From assembly GCA_001004265.1 (NCBI GenBank), contig LCQS01000008.1, positions 1-40,923 on the forward strand: 40,923 nt of DNA. Reading direction: 5' to 3'. The notes beneath the pieces were generated by a model. It was not told the origin of the DNA. It saw nothing but the letters and a program-made list of their open reading frames with translations, and made no database searches. This DNA comes from Parcubacteria group bacterium GW2011_GWA2_51_10. Its GTDB lineage: Bacteria > Patescibacteriota > Minisyncoccia > Phycocordibacterales > UBA2100. Of this stretch, positions 7,350 to 14,741 are shown piece after piece. The translations under genes and the position numbers were made by a program. Numbering within the stretch: the stretch's first letter is position 1; each line of letters begins with the position of its first letter.

Positions 7350-7467
7350 GGTTAATTAATGTGCGGCGTGTTGTAGTGATTCGGCGCGCCAAGCTCGGCG
7401 CTGATACAATAGGTCTGTGATTCGCAACCTTAACTCACGGTGTCTGACACTTCAACACAATATATGA

Positions 7468-8010
7468 TCACTGCACCAGAATAGAGGGAATAGAAAGTCT
7501 GTGGCTATTGCTGCTGCCACCCTGCAGAGTGCCGTCTGGATAGTACGTTGCCACGTTACCTTTAATGTCAGCAATGCGAACTATAATTTTATATTCTCCG
7601 AGTAGGGCTGGAGAAATGCCGTGATCAATCGTCTCAGTAAATGAGCAAATATCTCTTTTACCTCCATTAAAGTTGCAGTTTGGTCGCAGTACATATGATG
7701 ACGCAGGGTAGTGAATATCGTATACAACTGATCCTACGCCACATTTGTCATGCGCGAGCGCTGTAAAAGTAATTAGTTGGCCGGCGTGAATCACTGTAGG
7801 TGAGATAAAGAGGCGATCTATAGTTGGGGCTGAATTATCGTCCTCGCACTGAGCTATAACTACCGGTGGCCTGGTTGTTGGTGTCGATGTGGCATTACGC
7901 CTGTCGCTAACCCCTGCATTTACTGTATCGACCTTCCAATTGCCGAGCAAAACAGCAACCAGCGTTAATACTAAAATGGCGAACGACTGAAGCATCTTCA
8001 ACTTTATCAT
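7468..8010 (-). CDS. Secreted Ig-like domain protein
   Basis: 180-residue protein with an N-terminal signal peptide: basic start MIKLK, hydrophobic core FAILVLTLVAVLLG, probable cleavage near VNA. A Thr/Pro-rich linker (STPTTRPPV) leads to one beta-rich domain whose pattern (PTIDRLFISPTVIHAGQLITFTA ... GEYKIIVRIADIKGN) resembles bacterial Ig-like or PKD-like folds. Four cysteines in the exported part could form disulfides. It is likely exported and perhaps surface-bound; no ligand can be assigned. The gene stands alone on the minus strand between two 20-bp repeats and has its own promoter-like sequence. Confidence 0.65.
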   Translation of the reverse strand: MIKLKMLQSFAILVLTLVAVLLGNWKVDTVNAGVSDRRNATSTPTTRPPVVIAQCEDDNSAPTIDRLFISPTVIHAGQLITFTALAHDKCGVGSVVYDIHYPASSYVLRPNCNFNGGKRDICSFTETIDHGISPALLGEYKIIVRIADIKGNVATYYPDGTLQGGSSNSHRLSIPSILVQ

Positions 8011-8016
8011 ATAAAC

Positions 8017-8044
8017 ATAGTATGTTTTCTAGCTGAATCAGCAA
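8017..8044 (-). promoter_or_regulatory. Putative promoter of the secreted-protein gene
   Basis: Reading the minus strand: TTGCTG, a 16-base spacer, TACTAT, then six bases to the ATG at 8010. Short-leader layout with no Shine-Dalgarno site. Confidence 0.45.
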
Positions 8045-8080
8045 GGGTAATGCAGATAATGGGTCAGCCACCATTAGCAA

Positions 8081-8100
8081 GGGATAACGGGGACAGGCAC
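8081..8100 (+). repeat. 20-bp repeat GGGATAACGGGGACAGGCAC, copy 2
   Basis: Identical in sequence and orientation to 7330-7349; followed by CGTTTTG where copy 1 continues GGTTAATT. The pair brackets the gene at 7468-8010. Confidence 0.6.
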
Positions 8101-8175
8101 CGTTTTGTTGCTGTGCGACAGTACCGCCACGGTCTGATAAGTCCAGCCATGTTCCCAAACTGATGGTATCCACGC

Positions 8176-8203
8176 TTTATAAAAGGCCGTTATCTGCTAA
8201 GAT
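8176..8203 (+). promoter_or_regulatory. Putative promoter of the SppA-like gene
   Basis: TTTATA, a 16-base spacer and TAAGAT, then seven bases to the ATG at 8211. Both boxes are imperfect; support comes mainly from the recurring spacing. Confidence 0.35.
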
Positions 8204-8210
8204 AATTGTC

Positions 8211-8999
8211 ATGTACGACCATAAGCTTCTCGCCATTGGAATCGGCCTCTCGATGATCATTGTAGGCGTTGGACTTGGGTGGGGTGTAAAAGTCGTCGCT
8301 GAACCTTGCAACATTCAGATGATCTACTTAAACGGCATTCTTACGCCTTCAGTACCGGAATTCTCAACATCAGAATCTGATTCCGCACCCGCATACACAA
8401 CGAGCCAGGGTGCGTCGCTATTCATGCACCAAATAGAGCGCTCTTCGACATTAGATGGAGTAATTGTGGCAATTGACTCACCAGGAGGCTCTGCCGTCGC
8501 AGGTGAGGAATTATCAAATGCATTTCAGCAATTCAACAAGCCGATTGTGGCTGTAATACGGAGCAGCGGAGTTTCGGCTGCATATTGGGCGGCTCTCGGT
8601 ACCGATATGATATTCGCCTCCGCAAATTCGCAAGTCGGTTCGATAGGAGCAACGTTTTCATACACGGATTCATCGGTCAAGAATGCAAAAGAGGGCATTA
8701 CGTATAACGTGATCAGCTCGGGCAAATTCAAAGACCTCGGTAGTCCGGATAAGCCTTTGACAAAGGAGGAAAAAACATTGCTTGAACGCGACGTGAAAGT
8801 GGTAGAGCAGAATTTTATCGACGCCGTCGCTGTCGCTCGCTCGCTTCCCGCCGACGAAGTAAAGGATATGGCAGACGGATCATTTATGCTCGGCAAGATG
8901 GCGCAGGAAAAAAGACTCATTGATCAGATAGGAGGCATCGAAGATGCACGCAGCTATCTACAATCAAAAATAGGATACGCAAAAATTTGCGAGCAGTAG
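8211..8999 (+). CDS. sppA: S49-family signal peptide peptidase (SppA-like)
   Basis: 262-residue membrane-anchored serine protease of peptidase family S49, which degrades cleaved signal peptides or other membrane-associated substrates. One helix at ~8-30 anchors it. SPGGSAVAGEEL is the oxyanion-region motif. S122 in SSGVSAAYWAAL fits the nucleophile, and K174 in SGKFKDLGSP the general-base lysine of the Ser-Lys dyad. The length matches short, single-domain SppA rather than the 600-residue E. coli form. The track opens at 8163, but ATG 8211 gives the normal N-terminus and sits seven bases after a -10 box. The next gene begins one base after the stop. Confidence 0.9.
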   Translation: MYDHKLLAIGIGLSMIIVGVGLGWGVKVVAEPCNIQMIYLNGILTPSVPEFSTSESDSAPAYTTSQGASLFMHQIERSSTLDGVIVAIDSPGGSAVAGEELSNAFQQFNKPIVAVIRSSGVSAAYWAALGTDMIFASANSQVGSIGATFSYTDSSVKNAKEGITYNVISSGKFKDLGSPDKPLTKEEKTLLERDVKVVEQNFIDAVAVARSLPADEVKDMADGSFMLGKMAQEKRLIDQIGGIEDARSYLQSKIGYAKICEQ

Positions 9000-9000
9000 T

Positions 9001-9615
9001 ATGGATACTGTCGCGCCTCAACGGGCTATGCGATATGGCTGGTTAGCCTGCTGGGTATTCATTGTTTTCTTCTTCGCGATTAATGCTGTTAGATACATCG
9101 CAACGAGCGTCAGCTATATCAATTTACCTGAAAGGTATATGGCACCCGTAGAGACGGCCGTGTACTATCTGCTATTCTTAGTATTTCTTTTTGGTGTGCG
9201 AGGATTTGCTTTACAAAAATCGGACGCAGACCTTACGAAGACACTGAATACGCTCATTCTTGTGAACATCGCCGAGATGATCATGATGTATCCATATAGT
9301 TTTTCTTACTTTATTGAACAAAATTTTTTAAGCATACTTCTCGTTGCCCTAATTCCCCTCATTTGCATAAATGGGATAGTTCTTGTTCGCCTAGCTGAAG
9401 GCTTCAGTAAGTACACTCCAGAGCTCGGCGTCGCGGCAAAACGGATCACATGGTGGAATAAAATCGCTGGCTGGATGTTTGCAAGCGTCATCTTAGCAAT
9501 CCCAGGGCTCATCGCTGCTCTCGTGGGTGAATTTTTCTTATGGAGATTGTTGGCGAAATCGCGCAGTGATAGTGGAATGAATTCAACATCACCCGTTATT
9601 GCGGCGGGAGTGTGA
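9001..9615 (+). CDS. Multi-pass membrane protein of unknown function
   Basis: 204-residue hydrophobic protein with about five predicted helices: ~13-33 (WLACWVFIVFFFAINAVRYI), ~50-67, ~83-100, ~104-125 (FLSILLVALIPLICINGIVLV) and ~152-178. No catalytic motif or family is recognised. The ATG stands one base after the stop of the SppA-like gene, so the two are almost certainly co-transcribed, and a role with that protease in the membrane is possible. The C-terminal ~20 residues are polar and likely exposed. It is the last intact gene before the RHS remnant and the glycan locus. Confidence 0.65.
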   Translation: MDTVAPQRAMRYGWLACWVFIVFFFAINAVRYIATSVSYINLPERYMAPVETAVYYLLFLVFLFGVRGFALQKSDADLTKTLNTLILVNIAEMIMMYPYSFSYFIEQNFLSILLVALIPLICINGIVLVRLAEGFSKYTPELGVAAKRITWWNKIAGWMFASVILAIPGLIAALVGEFFLWRLLAKSRSDSGMNSTSPVIAAGV

Positions 9616-9653
9616 AGGGATCAATGCTGCGCGTTTCTGGGAGGGAGCCATAA

Positions 9654-9790
9654 CCAAGAACACTGCGCGTCAACCGCCTGCATGCCAAGGTCTACTACAC
9701 GACAGCTGGCGGCGGAGGGAAATCCGCGACCACAACCTTTTACGCCCATGTCGACCATCTTGCCAGCATGACGCAACTACATGCTCATCA
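9654..9790 (+). pseudogene. RHS core remnant
   Basis: A short open stretch whose translation includes KVYYTTAGGGGKSATTTFYAH and then VDHLASMTQL. This lines up with the RHS core TGTPRTFYVHPDHLGSTN of the gene at 1777-3213. There is no start, no repeat region and no tip, and it ends in unrelated sequence just before the next promoter. It is a third trace of RHS DNA in the first 10 kb. Confidence 0.6.
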
Positions 9791-9791
9791 T

Positions 9792-9820
9792 TTGCGAAGT
9801 AGGTTTCGAACCCACATAAT
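9792..9820 (+). promoter_or_regulatory. Putative promoter of the first glycan operon
   Basis: TTGCGA at 9792-9797, a 17-base spacer and CATAAT at 9815-9820, followed by eight bases and the ATG at 9829. It is a good sigma70-type match and again leaves almost no 5' leader. Confidence 0.5.
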
Positions 9821-9828
9821 GCGCCGAT

Positions 9829-10713
9829 ATGCGCAAATGGAAACCTAAAATTGGCTTTGTCGGACAGGGATATGTCGGCGGTAGCTATGCGAATAATTTC
9901 GAAAAGCGCGGTTTCAAAATCGTCAGGTATTCCCTCGAGCGGAAGTGGATTGGTAATAAGGAGAGAATCCGTGAATGCGACATAGTGTTCGTTTGCGTGC
10001 CAACCCCCACCACCCCTAAGGGCTTCGATGTCTCCATAGTTGAAAAGGGGCTTTCATTAGTGGGGAAGGGGAAAATCGCAGTTATAAAATCAACTATGCA
10101 GCCGGGTACGACCAAAAGACTTCAAAAGAGATTCCCCACTCGTATCATTCTGTGTTCTCCGGAGTTTTTGAGTGTGACGACCGCGCAGGAAGACGCTGAT
10201 AATCCGTTTTCAAATATCATTGGAATGCCCCTCAAGAGCGTAAAGCACAAAAGCGCGGCGAAGCTCGTTCATGCCGTTCTGCCGAAGGCACCGTTTTCTC
10301 TCACCTGCGATAGTAATGAGGCGGAGCTTGTGAAGTATGCGCACAACATGAGCGGCTACACGCAGGTACTGACGTTCAATCTTATCTATGATATGGCACA
10401 GCGCCTTGGCAGCTCGTGGGAGCCGATTCGGAAAGCTACAAAAGCAGATCCCATGATTTGCAATCGATACGCCAACCCGGTCCATAAGAGCGGTCGCGGT
10501 GCGGGCGGCGCGTGCTTTATCAAAGACATGGCGGCATTCGCTCGGCTGTATGAGAAAGTCGTCGGTCGCCCAGAAGGCGTGGCATTTTTAAAGGCCGCTC
10601 AAAAAAATAATATCGCCCTTCTAGCCGAGACCGGGAAAGATCTCGCTCTTCTAAAGGAAGTCTATGGAGGGGGAGTTCTAAAAAAGAGAAAAAAAACTCG
10701 CACACGCCGCTAA
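9829..10713 (+). CDS. Short UDP-glucose/GDP-mannose dehydrogenase-family protein
   Basis: 294-residue member of the nucleotide-sugar 6-dehydrogenase family, which oxidises UDP-sugars or GDP-mannose to uronic acids. The N-terminal Rossmann motif is GFVGQGYVGG (~9-18), followed by VFVCVPTPTTPKG and STMQPGTT. The central helix domain carries GRGAGGACFIKD, whose Cys matches the catalytic thiol. Usual family members have ~390-450 residues; the C-terminal UDP-binding domain is missing, and the protein ends in a Lys/Arg-rich tail (KKRKKTRTRR). Short CPR-type homologues of this shape may have another substrate or act as a stand-alone dehydrogenase. First gene of a three-gene plus-strand operon with two glycosyltransferases. 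Confidence 0.75.
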   Translation: MRKWKPKIGFVGQGYVGGSYANNFEKRGFKIVRYSLERKWIGNKERIRECDIVFVCVPTPTTPKGFDVSIVEKGLSLVGKGKIAVIKSTMQPGTTKRLQKRFPTRIILCSPEFLSVTTAQEDADNPFSNIIGMPLKSVKHKSAAKLVHAVLPKAPFSLTCDSNEAELVKYAHNMSGYTQVLTFNLIYDMAQRLGSSWEPIRKATKADPMICNRYANPVHKSGRGAGGACFIKDMAAFARLYEKVVGRPEGVAFLKAAQKNNIALLAETGKDLALLKEVYGGGVLKKRKKTRTRR

Positions 10714-10727
10714 CACGCGAGAGATCT

Positions 10728-11750
10728 ATGCGATTGCTCTTAATCACGCAGGTGGTCGACGAGAGCGACCCGTATCTGAGCTTCTTCGCAGGATGGATCC
10801 GAGAATTCTCGAAGAATTTTGAGCACATTCACGTCATTTGTCTGAAAAAAGGCGCGCATACTGCGCCTGCGAATGTGCAAGTACACTCGCTTGGTAAAGA
10901 AATAAAAGAGTCGCGCCTTCAGTATGTCACGCGTCTCTTCCTTCATATATGGAAGTTGCGCAGGGAATATGATGCAGTGCTCGTTCACATGAACCAAGAG
11001 TATATTCTCGTTGCCGGATGGCTGTGGATTCTCTTGAGAAAACGAATATACATGTGGCGGAATCATTATGCAGGGAATCTGCTCACTGATTGCGCGGCTA
11101 CATTTTGCACAAAAGTGTTTTGCACGTCGAAGTTCTCATATACCGCGAAATACAAAAAAACGGAGCTGATGCCAGTAGGCATCGACACAGCCGCGTTTAA
11201 ACCGCTCGAAAGCGTAAATCGAAAAGAGCGCTCAATTTTATTCTTCGGCAGACTTGCTCCTTCTAAACGCCCAGACATGCTCCTCACGACGTTAAAAAAA
11301 CTAGAGATAAGAGGAGTGTCGTATTCCGCATCCTTCTGTGGCTCCCCTATGCCGGAGCATGCATCGTATCGCGATCGTCTCTTGGAGGGCGCAAAGAGTC
11401 TTTCGAGCGTGAGCTTCTTCGAAGGGGTGCCGAATGCGCAGGCGCCGAAGGTTTTCAACGAGCATGATATTTTCGTCGACCTCTCTGTAAGCGGCATGTA
11501 CAACAAAACAATTTTCGAGGCGGCCGCGTGCGGATGCCTAGTTCTTGCGGCAAGTCTCGACTTCGCGGAGCTCGCTGGTCACGGTTCCGCATTTCGCGAG
11601 GACGGGAGCGATCTTACAGAGAAACTGGAAGCGCTCCTTCTCATGCCGAAGGATGAAAAAGCGCGCGAGCGCGGTCGAATGCGATCCATTGCCGAGACTC
11701 AAAATCTTTCTTCGCTCGTGCGACGGCTCGCCACGAGCATATCTTCATGA
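10728..11750 (+). CDS. GT4-type glycosyltransferase
   Basis: 340-residue GT-B glycosyltransferase. The N-terminal half is the acceptor domain. The C-terminal donor domain starts at SILFFGRLAPSKRPDMLL (~170) and has FEAAACGCLVLAAS, the E-rich loop that binds the nucleotide sugar in family GT4. It probably adds a sugar to a lipid-linked or surface glycan at the inner face of the membrane; donor and acceptor cannot be read from the sequence. It starts 14 bp after the dehydrogenase and overlaps the next glycosyltransferase by four bases (ATGA), so the three are one operon. Confidence 0.85.
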   Translation: MRLLLITQVVDESDPYLSFFAGWIREFSKNFEHIHVICLKKGAHTAPANVQVHSLGKEIKESRLQYVTRLFLHIWKLRREYDAVLVHMNQEYILVAGWLWILLRKRIYMWRNHYAGNLLTDCAATFCTKVFCTSKFSYTAKYKKTELMPVGIDTAAFKPLESVNRKERSILFFGRLAPSKRPDMLLTTLKKLEIRGVSYSASFCGSPMPEHASYRDRLLEGAKSLSSVSFFEGVPNAQAPKVFNEHDIFVDLSVSGMYNKTIFEAAACGCLVLAASLDFAELAGHGSAFREDGSDLTEKLEALLLMPKDEKARERGRMRSIAETQNLSSLVRRLATSISS

Positions 11751-12544
11751 GTGAACAGATACGCTGTTCTGTCGTAATACCGACGAAGAATTCCGCAGAG
11801 GGTCTGCCGATACTCCTCGAGTCCGTGAAGGACTTCTCCGATGTCGCAATTTGTGACGGCTGGTCGGAGGATAACACGCGCGAAGTTGCCTCCGCGTTCG
11901 GCGCGCGCGTCGAGATGCAGGATAGGCGTTTCTTAAATGACGATGGGACGATCAAAGATTTTGCGGGCATTCGCAACCAGTGCACAGATATCGCGAGAGA
12001 GAAGTGGGTTCTCAACATCGACACGGGAGATTTTCTGGGTGAGTCGTTCGGAGACGAACTGCGAAAAGTGATAGATTCAGGCGTCATCGGGGCATTTTGG
12101 ATTAATCGCATCTTCGTGTACGGTCGTACGGTCATTGAATGCGCCAGCAATTATCCTTCGCGGCAGATCCGGCTTTATCATAAGGATGCCGTCGTTACCT
12201 GGATAAAGCCCATACATGAGCGTGTCGAACTGAAGCCGGGGATTACTGCGCAGATATTCCCGGCATCGCTCTATACGCCTATGATGGCGACGATCGCGGA
12301 ATTAAAGAAGAAATGGAGTGATTACATCGCGCTTGAATGTGCTCGGAAGCACGACTATTCTTTCAGAACATGGCTCCGGCATACGCTTCGCGAGGGCGCG
12401 CTCGCCGTGCTATTCCTCTTTCGCATCGTGCGCGTGCGTCTCTTTTGCCGCGGCACGAAGCAGCCGATTACTATTGAGCTTATGCGGCTCTGGTATCAGT
12501 GGAAGCTTCTTACAGAACTTTTACGGAAAGTTCGGAGGCTCTAA
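11747..12544 (+). CDS. GT2-type glycosyltransferase, WaaE/KdtX-like
   Basis: 265-residue GT-A glycosyltransferase of family 2. CSVVIPTKNSAEGLPILLES opens the nucleotide-binding fold, VAICDGWSEDNT follows, and the metal site reads LNIDTGDFLG, where the more usual DxD is spaced as DTGD. The shape and the short length recall WaaE/KdtX lipopolysaccharide-core enzymes. A basic-hydrophobic segment near the end (GALAVLFLFRIVRVRLF) may hold it to the membrane. It is coupled to the preceding GT4 gene by an ATGA overlap, and its 3' end overlaps the convergent broken SDR gene by 35 bp. Confidence 0.8.
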   Translation: MSEQIRCSVVIPTKNSAEGLPILLESVKDFSDVAICDGWSEDNTREVASAFGARVEMQDRRFLNDDGTIKDFAGIRNQCTDIAREKWVLNIDTGDFLGESFGDELRKVIDSGVIGAFWINRIFVYGRTVIECASNYPSRQIRLYHKDAVVTWIKPIHERVELKPGITAQIFPASLYTPMMATIAELKKKWSDYIALECARKHDYSFRTWLRHTLREGALAVLFLFRIVRVRLFCRGTKQPITIELMRLWYQWKLLTELLRKVRRL

Positions 12545-13456
12545 AACTTTTCTCCGATACTTTTGCGAATTCCTTGTGGATTTTTTCGAACACGCGGATG
12601 TTGTAATAGCTCTCATTTTCGAAATCGAACGAAGAGTCGAAATGCGAGGCTAATTCCTCGAGAATACTCTTTACCGAATTCTGCGGAATGTAACCCAGCT
12701 CGGCACGAGCTTTTTCGCCGGAAACTCGGTAGTTCCGCTTATCTGCAATATCTTTTACTGTCAGGCGCACAGGAATACCACGTTCTCTAAAAAAAGTGTG
12801 GACGATGCGTCCCACATCACCGACGGTGGCGTTTTCCGAGTTTATATTGAAGATACCGCTTACGGAAAACGGAGCACGCACGGCACAGCGATACGCCTCG
12901 ATCGTGTCGGCCATTCCCAGAACAGGACGCCAAATTGCGGGGTTGTTGACGGTGATTTCTCCTGTTGTCATCGCATTTTTGAACATCGTGTTCACGAGAA
13001 GATCAAAGCGCATGCGCGGACTGTATCCGGAGATCGTTCCTTTCCGGAGGCGAATGACAGAGAAATTCTCATCCGCGAGCGCCTCCGCCGCGATACCGCC
13101 GAAGAGCTTAGATGTGCCATACAGCGTGGCCGTTTTCGGTGTGGAGCCTTCATCAAAGATCCCGTTCTCGTCGAAACCATACACAGAGCAGGACTCGGCG
13201 TAAAGAAAACGGCGTTCGAAAGCCCAGCGAGAAATATGACCTGCTCAAAGCCGCGTAGATCGTCCGCCGTAAGGTGAAGGGCGTCTTTTTGAGAAACGGC
13301 GATACTCGAATCGAACGGATTCCCGAACCATAGGAGATCCACAACTGCTACGTCGTGGCCGTCTTTTATGAGCGCCGGAACAAGCTGCGCGCCAACGTAT
13401 CCGGCGCCGCCCACGACGAGTATCTTGCTCCCCGTATTATTTTGAGAGAAATTCAT
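12510..13456 (-). pseudogene. NAD-dependent epimerase/dehydratase (SDR), frameshifted with internal deletion
   Basis: Extended SDR gene split over two frames. The 5' part reads ILVVGGAGYVGAQL (NAD site) to VIFLAGLSN. The 3' part reads in another frame ERRFLYAESCSVYG, then LYGTSK (Tyr-Lys active site) and NYRVSGEKARAELGY. In the related intact gene at 19425-20528, 32 residues separate the equivalent AAISN and FIFASSCSVYG. Here almost none do, so roughly 90 bp are missing near 13205-13220, and the frame is lost. It overlaps the upstream dehydratase-like gene by 20 bp, so it was the second gene of that minus-strand pair. Either a true pseudogene or an assembly deletion. Confidence 0.8.
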
Positions 13457-14663
13457 GGAATTTCTTTTTGAGGTAATTCATCTGTGCGCGCGTCATCCCG
13501 TGGTGGGCGCCGATAAGGAATCCGCGTTTCATTATACGGTCAGCGACAGGGTAGGCATGCATCGCAACTGCAGATTTTTTGAACGCTTTTGCAAAACCCG
13601 GCTGCTTGAAAATGTTGCCCGTAAAGATAGGACGCGTTTGAATGCCATTTCTCTCAAGAAACTCTGTAATTTCGTGTCGGGAAAAAGATGCGCCCGACCG
13701 AATCTCAAGCGGGAACGCGAGCCACGTCGTCTCAGCGGAAGGGTGCTGCTTCGGCAGGACGAACAAATGTTCATACTGTTTAAAAAAACGCACGAGCTCT
13801 GCAAAATTTGAGCGGCGCGCTCTGGCGAACGATGGAAGTCGTTTCAACTGCTCTAAGCCAAACGCGGCGTTTAGTTCCGTGCTCTGAAAGTTGTATCCAA
13901 CTTGACTGAAAATGAATTTTGCGTCATAAACTTCGCCGTCGAGCCTTCCCGCGAAGCGCTTTTTCAAGGCTTCCGACTCCTCATACACTCCGAACAGCGT
14001 CGACTCGCGGCCCCAGTTCGCAATAACCGTGGCTCGGCGGGCCAAGACAGGGTCGTTGAAGCATGCCATCCCGCCTCCCGCAGCGGCTGTAATAATATGC
14101 GACGCATAAAACGAGGTCGTACTTACGTCGGAGTATGCGCCTGTGGGTTTTCCGGCAAAACGCCCGCCCAGCGTATCGCAGGAGTCCTCGATAACTTTCA
14201 GATTGTGTTTTTTTGCTATGGATGCGATTCGCTTCAGGTCCGGAACATTTCCCAGAAGCGACGGGAGCATGATTGCCCTTGTCTTTTTGGTAATGCGTCG
14301 CCTGACTTCATCTATGTTCGCAAGGTACGTTCCTTCCTCTACATCGGTAAATACAGGTACGAGGTCGTTCTGCAGGAGAGGCGCGACAGTTGTTGCGAAT
14401 GTGAGGACGGGTGTGATCACCTCCGAGCCACGCGGAAGCTGTAGTGATTCGACGGCGATGAGATTGGCGGAAGAGCCGGAATTCACCATGACCCCGATCT
14501 TTTTCCCGAACAGTCGAGCGATTTTCGATTCAAACTCTTTTACTCGATGACCCGCGGCAAGTTGCAGCGGATTTTTGAGGACTTGCCGAACGGCGTTCAC
14601 TTCGGGAGTTCCATAGACGGCGGCTGCATACGCGACGCGCATGGCGGGCTTCGATTTTTTCAT
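13437..14663 (-). CDS. DegT/RfbH-like sugar 3-dehydratase (PLP/PMP fold, His for Lys)
   Basis: 408-residue member of the DegT/DnrJ/EryC1/StrS fold. The active-site loop is SFYASHIITAAAGGGM: H189 stands where aminotransferases of this family have the PLP-binding lysine (compare SFNATK in the gene at 17512). That change marks the RfbH/E1 and ColD type enzymes, which use PMP to remove the 3-hydroxyl of a 4-keto-6-deoxy sugar. VIEDSCDTLGG (D160) contacts the cofactor ring nitrogen, and VGYNFQSTELNAAFG fits RfbH. The [2Fe-2S] cysteines of E1 are not evident, so ColD-like chemistry is also possible. It would make a 3-deoxy or 3,6-dideoxy sugar. Transcribed with the broken SDR gene. Confidence 0.8.
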   Translation of the reverse strand: MKKSKPAMRVAYAAAVYGTPEVNAVRQVLKNPLQLAAGHRVKEFESKIARLFGKKIGVMVNSGSSANLIAVESLQLPRGSEVITPVLTFATTVAPLLQNDLVPVFTDVEEGTYLANIDEVRRRITKKTRAIMLPSLLGNVPDLKRIASIAKKHNLKVIEDSCDTLGGRFAGKPTGAYSDVSTTSFYASHIITAAAGGGMACFNDPVLARRATVIANWGRESTLFGVYEESEALKKRFAGRLDGEVYDAKFIFSQVGYNFQSTELNAAFGLEQLKRLPSFARARRSNFAELVRFFKQYEHLFVLPKQHPSAETTWLAFPLEIRSGASFSRHEITEFLERNGIQTRPIFTGNIFKQPGFAKAFKKSAVAMHAYPVADRIMKRGFLIGAHHGMTRAQMNYLKKKFHEFLSK

Positions 14664-14671
14664 GTGGGCTC

Positions 14672-14699
14672 ATTCTAATCTGCCGCTTCCATTTCACAA
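14672..14699 (-). promoter_or_regulatory. Putative promoter of the dehydratase/SDR pair
   Basis: On the minus strand: TTGTGA, a 16-base spacer and TAGAAT, then eight bases to the ATG at 14663. It lies in the 78-bp gap shared with the divergent glycosyltransferase gene. Confidence 0.45.
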
Positions 14700-14741
14700 A
14701 GCCGAGCGTATTTGCGGAAAAAATGTACTATACGAGTCAAT

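Noticed and set aside
7267-7467. RNA gene or riboswitch between the two convergent genes
   Set aside because: Only short repeats and a weak CCGCA/TGCGG pairing are seen; no tRNA or known riboswitch pattern is present.
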